A stretch of 64,000 bases of DNA from contig ML680053.1 in the NCBI GenBank assembly GCA_007922225.1, forward strand, positions 14,577,877-14,641,876, read 5' to 3'. Under the pieces are notes generated by a model, which worked only from the letters and a program-made list of their open reading frames with translations, was not told the DNA's origin and did not search any database. This DNA is from Emydura subglobosa (lineage: Eukaryota; Chordata; Testudines; Chelidae). The position numbers and the translations under genes are program-made. The first letter of the stretch is position 1; each line of letters starts with the position of its first letter. This document shows, in pieces, positions 27,501 to 39,500 of this stretch.

Positions 27501-30500
27501 TGAACACAGGTCTCTAGGTCTAAAAGGGAAAGTTCATTCTGCCCACTGTCTGTTTCACCCCTGTTGCTACATTAGTTGAGGCCTGAAGGCTATTTTCCTT
27601 TCATTGTGCTACACTAGAGCTGAAAGCTGAGACATCTCTATTACAGGTGCACACTCTGTGTGTCATTTAAGGGAAGATGAAGTACTGGCAGCTGTTAAAT
27701 CAGAGGCTGGGTTGTCACTTGGATCACCTTGCTGTAGGAGAGATGGTGGGCCTGTCCTCACAGCAAAAAGATTGTGCCTTAGAAGGACCAAATTTAGTGT
27801 GAAATAATAGTAAAACAATTACGAGGGTTCTAAAAGTGTGTGGGTCCAGTGAAAGTGTTAGCATGTTGTGGGAAATAGAGTTGGGGACTATCAGTCATTT
27901 TAAAGTTCCTTGGGTGACACTTACAACCTTTGAATAAACAGTTAATCAAGGAAGCCAGTCTTTATGCTCTGGATTTGGGGGGCCAAGAACTTCATTTTCC
28001 CCACAGTGCTGGCAAGAATTCTCTCTTCCAGAGCTTCAAGTTCAGGGAAACCCAAGCATAAGTTTCCACATGTCACTGTTTATGTACTTGCACTGGCCCT
28101 CCTCACCTAGTATCTGGGCACCTCACAATCTTCAATGGATTTTATGTTCACAACACCCCTGTGATGTAGGGAAGTATTAACTCTGATTTATTGATAGAGA
28201 ACTGAGGCCTAGGATGGATCAGATGACTTCCCCCACTGTCACACAGGGAATCTGAGGCAGGAATTAAACCCAGGTCTAGTGAGTTCTAGCCCAGTCTCCT
28301 AGCCACACTAGGTCCCCCAACTTCTTAACCACTAGTGTGATCCAGCCAGCCCTCCCTTCCTCTGCAGCCAGCCAGACCAGGAGCAAGAGGAACAGTAATA
28401 AATAATAAAATCTGCCATCAATAAATCCCCAGCTGCCTCTAGGGGAGGAGGGAAGGGGAAACTAGACCAGCTGTGACCTTTACATTGTGGTGGTGGTGGT
28501 GGTGGTGGTGATGATGTTTAAATTAAAGGTTGAGACACCACAGTGATGAGCTCAGCACAAATATGAGGGAAGGAAAGAAAGTAGAAGCTCTCAGGCAGCT
28601 CTTGCATTTTCCTTATGGAAGCTAGAGTGCAGTGAAGTAAACTGACCAGGATTTCACTCTCAGTTGGTAGAGGGGAGTGAATTTGTGTCATTAGGAAAAA
28701 CAACATAAACTCTACTTCTCAGTGAAAGCTACAGGGGTGCAGAATCCTGTGGCCTGACTAATGTAAACTCCATTAAACCTATTCATTCATATTAGCACCA
28801 AGAGCCCCCAGCTGAGGTTGGAGCTCCATTGTCCTAAACACAGGCACTGTACCAACATACAGTGCAAGGCAGTCCTTGCCCCAAAGAGCTTCCAGTCTAA
28901 GTAGAGAAGAAAGACCCATGATGGGAGGGGAAACAGGCACAGAGGAGATGAAGTGACTTGCCTAAAGTCTCATGACAGCTTGGAATAGAAGACAAGTGTC
29001 CCAGCCCAATGCCCTTTGCACTGGATTACACTGTCTCTCACTATCTCCTCTAGTGTGAAACTTATTTATATTTCCACATCTAATGTACAGTAACAATGTG
29101 TGTCTGTGTGGTGTTGTGAGAGGATGAGTGGTCGCTACACTATGCCACAATAATCACATAAAGTATCAGGACAGTTTTAAAGGACACACATTAAAGAAAT
29201 GGATGATGGATGTTTTAAACAGTTTGGTTTTTGCTTTTACCCTCACAGATTGTGGACGGCAAATTGTGGTTCCAGTTGGACTGTGGAAGTGGCCCAGGAA
29301 TCCTGGGAATTTCTGGCAGGACTGTTAATGATGGCAACTGGCACTCAGTCTTCTTGGAGCTCAATCGGAATTTCACAAGCCTCTCACTTGATGATAGTTA
29401 TGTGGAGCGGCGCAAAGCCCCTCTCTACTTCCAGACTCTGAGTACAGATAGCTCTGTCTACTTTGGAGCCCAGGTGCAAGTGGATAATGTCCGGAGCCTG
29501 ACTGACAAGAGGACAACCCAGGTCTCTAGTGGTTTTCAGGGCTGCCTGGATTCCGTTGTCCTGAATAACAATGAACTGCCGCTCCAAAACAAGCGCAGCA
29601 GCTTCGCAGAAGTTGTTGGCCTGACTGAACTAAAGCTTGGCTGTGTTCTGTACCCTGATGCCTGCGAGAGGAATCCTTGCCAGAATGGAGGGAGCTGTAC
29701 TAGTTTGCCATCTGGTGGTAAATGTCTTGAATTACATTTTTCATTTTTGGGACGGTGACGGGGAGGCATCAATCTGTCTCATTCAGTCTATTGCCCAGGT
29801 GGTGTAGCCTTACTGGTCCCAGGATACTAGAGAGACAAGGTGTGTGAGGTAATATCTTTTATTGACCCAGCTTCTGTTGGTGAAAGAGACAAGATTTCAT
29901 GCTACACAGAGCTGAAGAAGAGCTTTAAGACTTGTCTCTTTCACCAACAAAAGTTGATCCAATAAAAGACATGACCTCTTTTTTTTATTGTCTCTCACTA
30001 GTCTATGTCACAAGTCTTTCTATGCAGAAACATGTTGGAAAAGTCTTATAAACTCTATAAAAGCCTTTTAGGTTTGGCAAAGTTTATAAAACCGGCCCCC
30101 TTCATAATTAACAATTAGATGGCACTCACCCTTCTCACTATTAGAATTCAAGGAAGAGATTGTCTTTTACTAGGTGTTGCTATGATCCTATTTATATAGA
30201 CACCAACAGCACGACAATTACTGCTCAACCAAGGCTTTCAAAATCCATTTACAGCAACAGAGGTTGCAAACAAAGATGCTGATACCCAATATCCATCACA
30301 GATTGAACAATACAGTTGTTCTTCTCTATATGTTCAACTGGTACACATCGTTACTGAGGATTCCACAAACACCATCATCCACTTCTGAGTATGTAATTTG
30401 ATAACATATCTATATATTAAATTGTAAGCCCATGGCATTATAAAACTGAAAAAAAACAAATCCATGTGCGTTATAGTCCCGTGGAGAACTGAATACTTCA

Positions 30501-33500
30501 GGGTCTTGGTAACGGGGCAAAACCGTTAGGTCATTGATTTGAATCACACCTGAATTGTAGGTGACTGTTCTTGTCTAGAGACAGTTTGGCAGCTTGTGTG
30601 AAGTGGGTTTGGTAGCATCAAACTAATTCCTAATGAGCAGGTTTCAAATTAAAAGAAAAAGAAAAAACGCTGAAAGACGTGGCAGTCCTGTCAGTGAGGG
30701 AGAGTGCTGAATGGGTGTGGAGACAGATCTACTTCTCATTTCTCAGGCAGGGCTGTCCCAGTTAGAGTTTGCAGCACATGGACAAGGAAACTTTTCTTCT
30801 GACATGCACAATTCAGTGTTTCATTTTCCATATCTGTCAGTTTGGCACCCCTATGCCATGCCCCTTCTGTGGCCCTCCAGAGTCCCAGGGCCTACTCATC
30901 AGCCTCCTGCTGCCATTGGCTAGACGAGCTTCTCTGAGACTGTGAGCCCTTTTTCCAGACCCTCATCCATTCACACATCTAGGCAGGGTTCCTCTAGGCA
31001 GCATCCACTGACTCCTTGGACTCCTTCTTGGACCCTAGACCCCTGTCACCTGCGTTTTCATTCTTTGCCCCCTGTAATCTATTGATTTCAGGGCTCAGTA
31101 GCCCCTTCCTCACCTGAGAGGAGGGAGCGTTTCATTGTCTTTGTGGGCTCCACCCATCGATCCAAGTTATTAGACAGGCTGGCACTTTTCCCAAACACCT
31201 GTTAGTAATGACGTTACTTAGCATCTATTTATTGTTTCTCAGTCCAAGCTCTGCGCAGACATTACATAGTTCAACTGAACTGAAATTCACTTTTAGATAT
31301 GGAGGGAATTCTGCAGGAAACTTGCACGCTCTGGTGTCTTTTTCTCTGTAAGAACAAGCTTGTTCTCCACCAGTGTTGCAAGAAAATAAAGGAGCTGATG
31401 TTTGGCTTCCACAGGGAGGAGATTGTAAGCACTTTCCCTAGTGCTCTTATGCAGAAAGCAGCCATAACTGGTCTTTCTGTGCTCCCTGACCATATCAGAG
31501 GGGAGCACTGAATGGCCTCCAGCCGTCATTGCTTGTCCAAGGTACCTTCTTCAACAGCTCCGCTAGTGGGAGTTTTAATTTGGCCCTGCTGCCATCCCAC
31601 CATCCTTCCTAGTTTGCCTTGGTTCACAGCAAGTAAGATCAAGGTGGAGTTGGAGAAGCTGAAGACTTTATGGTCAATGGAAGAAAATTCAAAGATAGTT
31701 GAAAGAAATGGACCGACAGCACTCACATTAACAAGGCATATCAGTATTAACACCAGTCATGGCACTAGGACTTTGATGTGCAGCACGCAGGCAAACGTTG
31801 CAGTTTTACCTGCGAATGTAAGGAAAGAAAACAAAATAAGCAGTGTATAACAACAGGGAAAAGAAAATAATTCTGAGTGAAAAAGAAGCAGTGGCATTTG
31901 AGAAACTGCTAAATAACATTATTTAAATCCCTAGGGAGTAAAGATGAAACTTTAACTCAGATTCCATATATAATAAATTAGGTCAAGTATTCGCCAAGTT
32001 AGCAAGCTGGGGAGGGTAGAAATTGTGCTTTCTATTGATTTCGCTTTGGTCTATTTACAGTATTGCTCAGCAATTGCATGGTGAGTAAATTGAAACCTTT
32101 CTAACAAATCACTTCATGGTAATTCTTTTTCCCAACACCGTATGTATTGCCAATTTATATCGGGGCCAGGCAGGGAATGCATACAGCTCCAAACGTTGGG
32201 TCCATTTTATTATTAGAATAACATAAACGGTTCAATTCAAGATAATTTACTCTTGGAATCCAGGCGCTGAAGTTATTTAGACTTGCATACATTATTGCCT
32301 CAAAGAAGAGCAAGTGCCCAGAGGGGATATTTCAGCTGTCTCTAGTTAAGAAATCTGTTTGCTCTTTTTACTGTTTCAGCAATATATGTAAATAAAGGAT
32401 TGTTATAGTACCATAATTTCAAAGCAGTGGGCCCTAACTATACTTCAGCGGCTCTATAAACCAGCCACTGTGACAGTCATGGCTATTTCTTTTCCACCAG
32501 GCAAAACAATTCTGTTAGTCTGAGCCATCCTCAGTATATAAAAAGAGCATATCATTAAACTGGGTTGAAAAGAGAACCCTACACCATGTCAAATGCGAGT
32601 TAGATAACCACAAATTGTAGCATGCTTTTAAGGACGGCAGAACATTGTGTTTGCTGGCACAGATGGTAGCATCCGCAATGGAGTTAAAATAAAATAAACA
32701 AAGCTTAATTTTTATCTTAGGAAAGGAAATGGCAGCTTTTCTTCAGGGGAAAAAGCACACAGAAATATATTTTGCTACCAAAGGGACCCGATTCTGGTCC
32801 AGTTAAGTCAATGACTATAGGGATAACATAGCAGCCACCTACAGGCCAGCGCTTTACATAGCACCTTACTCATTGAAGTCACTGGAGCAAGATGCTACTA
32901 ATTATGAACATGGGCATCAGAATCTGTCCTAAAGTGAGCAGTGTTCAGCAAAAGGGTAAAATTTAGTTGGATAAATTTTGAATTTGAATTTTCCAGAGTC
33001 GTCTGTATACAATGGTAGGGTCCCTTTTCCTATGATAATCCTACTATGATTTACAATGAAATTAAGAGAAAAACAAGAGACTCAGATTTACAGCGATGAC
33101 CAAACATTGTGACATCAGAGTCATTGGCAATGTACCAGGAGCCATGGGGGTCATGCCGAATTTACAAATGATTTGAAAGAGCCTGCAGTGATGCTGGCTA
33201 TATAAATACCTAGCTTGTACTCCAAAAAACTACATCAACAGAACACTAGCAAGGTTGCAAAATCAAGCACTCAAAAGATTGCATGTGCCACCTTAATTTG
33301 GTCCCCTTGTGTACGTAAGGGATAACATAGCAGTACCTATAGGCCAGCACTGTACATAGATGGCACCTTATTCCACATATAGGGTCATTGAAGTCACTGG
33401 AGCAAGGTGCTACTAACTATGAACAAGGGCATCAGAATCTGTCCAATCCATGATCACATACTGTATTTTCCACAGGATTCCTGCCTCATTCAGTGCATAG

Positions 33501-36500
33501 GTTAGATGGGTCTTGCTTAATTAGCAGCTATTCAATATTTTTTGTGTTCTCATTGTTCAGTGTGTAGCCCCCATGCCTTACTTATGGCACACTATTTATT
33601 CAATCCCTGTTCTAAATACAGAATTACTAAATTCCTCATGGACTTTCTGTGGCATACGTCACATGTAGTAGACAAAGATAAATGAAGATCCAGTGCCTGG
33701 AAGTCGAAGGAAGAGAAATTCAGACTGGAAATGAAATGCGAATTTTTAACAGTGATGGTAACTAACCATTGGAACAACTTAACAGGGGTTCGTGGTAGTT
33801 TCTCCATCACTGACCATTTTTAAATCAATGTTGTATGTTTTTCTAGTTCAAACAGGAATTAATTCAGGAAAATTCTATGGCCTGTGTTATACAGGAGGTC
33901 AGATGAAATTATCACAATTGTCTCTTCTGACCTTATCTATGAATCTGTAGTACCTGTGCTCTCCACACAAAATCCCTGTGTGGTGAAGGAGTGGTATTAT
34001 CCCATTTTACAAATGGGAAAGTGAGGCACAGAGAGATTAAGGTCCAAAGTTTCCACTAATTCTGAGTGCCCAGTTTGAGACACCTAGCACCTGGTTTTTC
34101 AGAGACTTAGCATCATATAGCACTTTATATGTTCAAAGCACAACTGCCATGCAACTGTGAGTGCTTCACATTTCGGCAATTTAGACCCTAGGGTTTCAAG
34201 TCAGGCACCCAGAAAATGAGGAACACACACTTAGTGACTACCAGTGAGAAGTCTGGTTTAAGTGCTTTGCCTAGAATCACACAGGAACTCTGTGGCTAAG
34301 GCAATCCAGTTCTCCAGGGCATCAGTCATGAAACCTACCTTTCTTCTCCTGCAATCCCCTGCCTCATTACTATGCACCTTCCAATTTCTGCACCAGAAAA
34401 GACAGGGATCCTGCACTCAACAATCTTCTGTACCATACAGTTCTGATTCATTCCCAGAGCTGGGCATCCTGTGCACTGAATGAAGCAAGGGTCCTGTGGA
34501 AAAAATAGTACATGATCATCTAATTAAAGAGTCTATTATAATACATACGTACAAGAAGGCTGAATTAAAAGGCAACCTTCATTCTGGCATATCCTAACTT
34601 CTGAGTGCTTGACTTTGCAATCTTTAGATCCACCACACAGACCTCTGTCACTTGAGCCAATGAAGTAATTGATAGAGGATGACTACCTACTACTGCTATG
34701 TGGACGGGCACTAGCGAAGGATGAGAGACTTTTCCAGTGGGTTTCACAGCTATTTGCTGACTGCAGAGGAATGGTGAGAGGGCTTCCTCCTCCATGCTGT
34801 CTGTGTACCAACGGGGGGGACTGAGAGCACAGGAGAGACAGACTCCCTGCTCTCAGTTTCAGTGCCTGGCCTGCCCCTGCCTTAGAACAACTGTTACAGG
34901 GGAAGTTCTTATGAGCCCTTGTAGCCCTAGGCTGAAGAGACCATGCTCTGTGGAGATGGAGCATGCACAGTTTGGTCAACACTAAGCTGTGAGGAGATGG
35001 CACACACTCAGTAAAGATGAAATCTTTTGGGATTTTTGCTACTGAACACTGAAGACATTTCTACTGAGCATATGTGAACTCCGATTTTTCAAAGGCCTAT
35101 AACTAGGCCAAATATGGTTAGATTTTCACAGGAATCACAGAATGCATATCCTTGACATATAGGCCACTCCCCTGCCAAATTTCAAGTCTTTACTCCATAG
35201 TATAACAGCACGAGGGCTGTTCAAAGAACAGTTGCCAGAAATATTGAACATGAACTAAACAGTGTATTTTTCCTTAGCATTTTTTATTTGGGGGGGGAGG
35301 AGGTAATGGATGCACTGTGTCAGTTGAACGTTTCCCAAAAAGAAATCAGTCTGAGTCAGACAGTCGACATGGAAAATTTCAGCCCAAACAGTTGCAGTTT
35401 GATAAAAATATAAGCCACTGAAAACAGGGTCTTAAAATGGGCAGTGTTAGGCAACCTTAATAATAAGCAGTGCTATCAGATCCGCCTGTAATAAATGGCA
35501 CTCCATTATTAGCCAGTGGGGCACTAACTCTGAATACTAATGACAACACCTTAAATATCAACATTAACTATTTCAGTGTGCATCATTTTAACAGCGGTAT
35601 TTAGCTGCTCTGGGATCATGGGCAAAATATGAGTAGAGAACAACATTGCTTTCCTCCGCTTCATTAAAATAGCAAGTGAGGGGGAAAGTACTTCATAGCA
35701 TTTATACAGTATTTTTAAACTTTGATGCATGTTAGAGACATTAACACATTAACTCAAAACACCCGTGAGAGTTAGGTAAAGAACAAAAGGCTGGTTTAAT
35801 CAGATGGTCACAAACTGACCTGCTCTTTCTTTCTCTCTCCTTCAGAGATACACAAACAAAACACCATGATTTACAAAAGCAGTTTTAACATCACATATCC
35901 ATTTAATGTTGATTTTTAAAATACTTTAGCATTTTTTTTTTAATTAAGAGTTGGAGCATTTTATTATTTTTATAGCTTTAAGCAACTGCTAATCAGCTCT
36001 TCCAGATTTCTTGATTGAATTATATGGCTTCAAATCAGGTAAAAGATTCTGCCTATTTATTCGTAAGAAATTATTTGGTTCCAAGGGTCTTCACTGAAAG
36101 ACAGAGAGATTCATTGCAACTACTATTTGAATTGCAAGAAAGTCACTGTCTATTTGACAAAGATAAAACAAACTGGAGGTGGCAGGAATATGTTTGGATC
36201 AAGAATACTCTGATCCCCAGAGAACCAGCCAGATGTCTATAGAATTGTATCAAAATGCAAAATAGGGGGAGTTCCCCTTTCACTCAAATGCTTCATACCA
36301 ATCAGCTCCCCATATAACTGGATTTGAGGCCAAACCTATTTCTATAGGTTCAGCTCTGAATTGGTGAGATAAAACGGCACAGCATGGAAACAACATGCCT
36401 CAAACTGATGTAAAAGCAAAGACATGTCACAAAAGAAGGCCAGCTCACACTGCAGCTAATAGATGGAAACAGGAGCTTATATATGTTAAAAGGAATTAGC

Positions 36501-39500
36501 AGCTGTTTGGAACATCCTCTTTAATAAAGACAAGTGAACCTAAGGATAGGCAGCAGCTCAGAGGCTCCGGCTGGGAATTCTACCGACAACAGATACACTC
36601 ACTGCATGATAGCTGCATAGAATCATCCCATCTGCTGCAATGGCACAGTGCCTCCTTGCCTACAACTTCTTTAGCTCCAGGCGTGCCAAGCAAACACGTG
36701 TATTAATGGAAAGCCTGCCTAGTACTGCAAGTGTCATCGCTTATTGCAGGCTCCTCTTCTGTGAGAACAGCAACGGCTTATGGAGGAAAGGAAGATGCTG
36801 AAGTCAAATGATTTCTGAGGGGATTAGGCTTGAGGAGATGCAAGTTGGCCATAGGCGGAGTGTGACTGCTTAATTTGGGGGGGCAAGAGGTAGGGAGGTT
36901 AGATATATATGTCTACCTAGTCAGCTTATTCTGCTGCCAGCGCTCCACTTCAGCTACTGTGGCAATGTCGGGCATCTTAGTTTCTTGGCTGGTCGCTTTC
37001 CTGAACGGCCGGCTTCTGGTCACGTGACTGGAAGCCGGACTTGCTTGTTTTTCCGTCAGGCCCACCTGAGTCAGCTGCATACGTTTGGGGGGGCAATGCC
37101 CTCCATGCCCTCCCCCAAACTCCGCCCATGAAGTTGACAGAGTGGTGGTGAAAGCCTTATTAAAAACTAAAGGACCGGCTCCTCAACTGGTGTCAGTGGG
37201 CACTGCAGCCATTCACACCAGCTGAAGAAGAGGCCTGAAGTTTTTGGCTTCTGGCAGACAGGCACTATACTGAAGGGGTGCTCTTTTTAAAAAACAAAAA
37301 CAAATCAGGGTGACAAAGTACACTTGAAGGTGTTAGTATTTGTGTTATTGTTTATAATAATAATAATTTAACACATTTTTAGCCATCTTCCTCTGATCCC
37401 TTTTGGAAGAACCTTGTTCAGCAGTGACTAATACTGCACTGAAGCACATAGATCAGTGTTTTCAAACATGGGTGCATAAAGTTAAGCATTTAAATCCATA
37501 TTTAGGCATCTGAATACCGGGCCTGATTTTAAGAGATGCTGGACATCCACAGCCCCTTTCCTCCCACTGGCTGCAGTAACAGCAAGATCAAGCCATAGAC
37601 TATTTGAAATATGCTCTTTACAGTGCAGAAAAAGTAGAGGTTGTTAATGTTTCCTTTAACTTGGGCTGCCTTTGTTAGGGAAGCAGATTTATGTTTTTTT
37701 TCTCATAATGCCAGTAGGATAATAGCTAACTTTATCACAGGGCGTGTACCATGAAATATATAACGTATCATACCTCCTCCTTGGGGGCTGAAATCTGAAC
37801 CCCCCATCGGAACACTAGCCAAAGGGGTTTGCTTCAAGTTCAAACATTGTCACAGGGGTGAGGTGCGGAATCTGCAGCCCTGACCTGCAGTTTCTGCCAT
37901 ACGACAAGAACACAGCCACTGCCAAGGGGCTAGGGAGGAATAAAGAGTATGGCCAGTCTTTTGGCCCAGGGAATCAGGTGTATGCACTGGCCTGCTGGCA
38001 ATTTTCCCAGCATGCTCAATGCTTCACTTCTATAGTTCCCCATGGAGAGTCACTTGTGAATGCCCTGGAGCAAGTGGAATCCTTCTGAAGTAGTTTTCTG
38101 TGCTTTGGGCTATCTGTGCAGCAGGAAAGCTGTCTTCCTGCTGCCTTTGGTGCCAAATTATCAGCATAAGTGGGTCCTGGAATGGGGCCCTGAGACTAAA
38201 TCAATGATGAATATGGACTCTGTATTAACTTGCTTATGCACTTTTTTCCTAGCCCAAGAAATTGATCCCTGTACTTGGATACTGTGCTGCGCAAGCTAGT
38301 GTCTGAGTGCATTTTCAAGGCATATCACTGAGTAAAATTCAGTCCAAAGTGCAGCTTTGTAAATAGAAGCAGAGACTGTTTTTGTTGTTGTTGTTGTTGT
38401 GTTGTTGTTTTATTTATGCACTGCCTAGCACAGTGGAGCTTGATCCCTTCTGTGCGTCTGAGAATTCAGGTTTCTAAATGCTGCTCTCAGACAAATAATA
38501 TCAAAAATAATAAACAAAAATTCCATGCTTTTTTATTTCCAGTGGAAATAGGTTTACTTTTTGCAACTCAAATATTGTGACATCATGCTTTATTGCATGA
38601 ACATAGGAAAGGGAAATTGGCTAACCTCTTTTCAATTCTCAAGCTCAGAGAAATGCAAGAATCAAAAAGAAAATTATGTTTAATATAATACTTGGTAATT
38701 ATTAGTAACTTAGATAAAGAAATTTGGTTTATAAAAATATTTTGTTTCATGTCATACTGTCTGTTTACAATTAATTAGGTCAGGAATATACTGAAAACAT
38801 CTCAGTTCAGCTGTTACACTGTCACATGGCAACTTTCTGGATAAAATGTTTTGTATTTGAATTAAATATTTTGATTAACTAAATACATGGAGAGATTATA
38901 ATGCTTAATATAAAAACAAATTTATGGTAGAGTTGTGATCTGTAGATGTCACTGTTGAGTCATGGAATGGAACACTGTAATAATGTTGTTCACTCATGCA
39001 GTGATTCCTTTCCAGCTAACAAGAAATCTTCCTAAAAGGCTGGCATCATGATATAATGCCAATGGCATTGTCAGTTTTGCATCTTTTTAAGCCACTCTCT
39101 GTGTGTCCATTCCTTTGAATGTTCAGAATGTAGTTCAGAATATCTGAATGAAAAAAAACAACAAACCACCTCCTCTTGCTGATGCAGTACTGACACCGTA
39201 ACACAAAAAAGATGTGGTTTTGTGATACTTACAGTTGTCAAAAAGGCCTAGCAACAGCATCCATGACACTAGATTTTTTTCTAGGTTATCAATTTTAGGC
39301 CATGTTAATTAATTTTACTGATAGAAAAATGGGTGTGCCTGGGAACTGGAAGTTCTAGGAACTCTTGGATTCTATTTCTGACTGCCACTGACCTTCAGTG
39401 TGAGTCTGAGCTAAGTGTATGATCTCAAATCTATGCTATCCCATCAATTTCAGTGGAGTAACTCCTGATTTATATCAGGGTGTGTTTAATCAGGTTCTTA

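Larger units (their letters stand above)
18502..29248 (+). other. FAT3 long intron (10.7 kb)
   Basis: It splits the laminin G domain. Contents I can name are a TCTA run (19864-19881), a composite dispersed repeat (20345-21390), two foldbacks (21972-22092 and 22209-22293), an antisense CR1 (23575-25130), MIR-like pieces (25090-25165, 28080-28315, 28800-29040) and a TGG microsatellite (28488-28510). 25170-28080 looks mostly unique. No gene other than FAT3 is supported. Confidence 0.75.
33222..35496 (+). repeat. Composite dispersed repeat, copy B, interrupted
   Basis: It is co-linear with 20345-21390 in three blocks: about 33222-33650, 33960-34310 and 35270-35496. Between the blocks lie a CR1 tail (33650-33950) and an inverted partial copy (about 34420-34640), which contains GCACTGAATGAAGCAAGGGT and CCTGTGGAAAAAATAG. 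Confidence 0.6.

Noticed and set aside
28488..28510. TGG run and other simple repeats considered as a tandem array of interest.
   Set aside because: Ordinary short microsatellites.
31512..31850. Frame of 112 codons in the 10.9 kb intron.
   Set aside because: No domain or composition supporting a protein, and no flanking splice sites that would keep FAT3 in frame.
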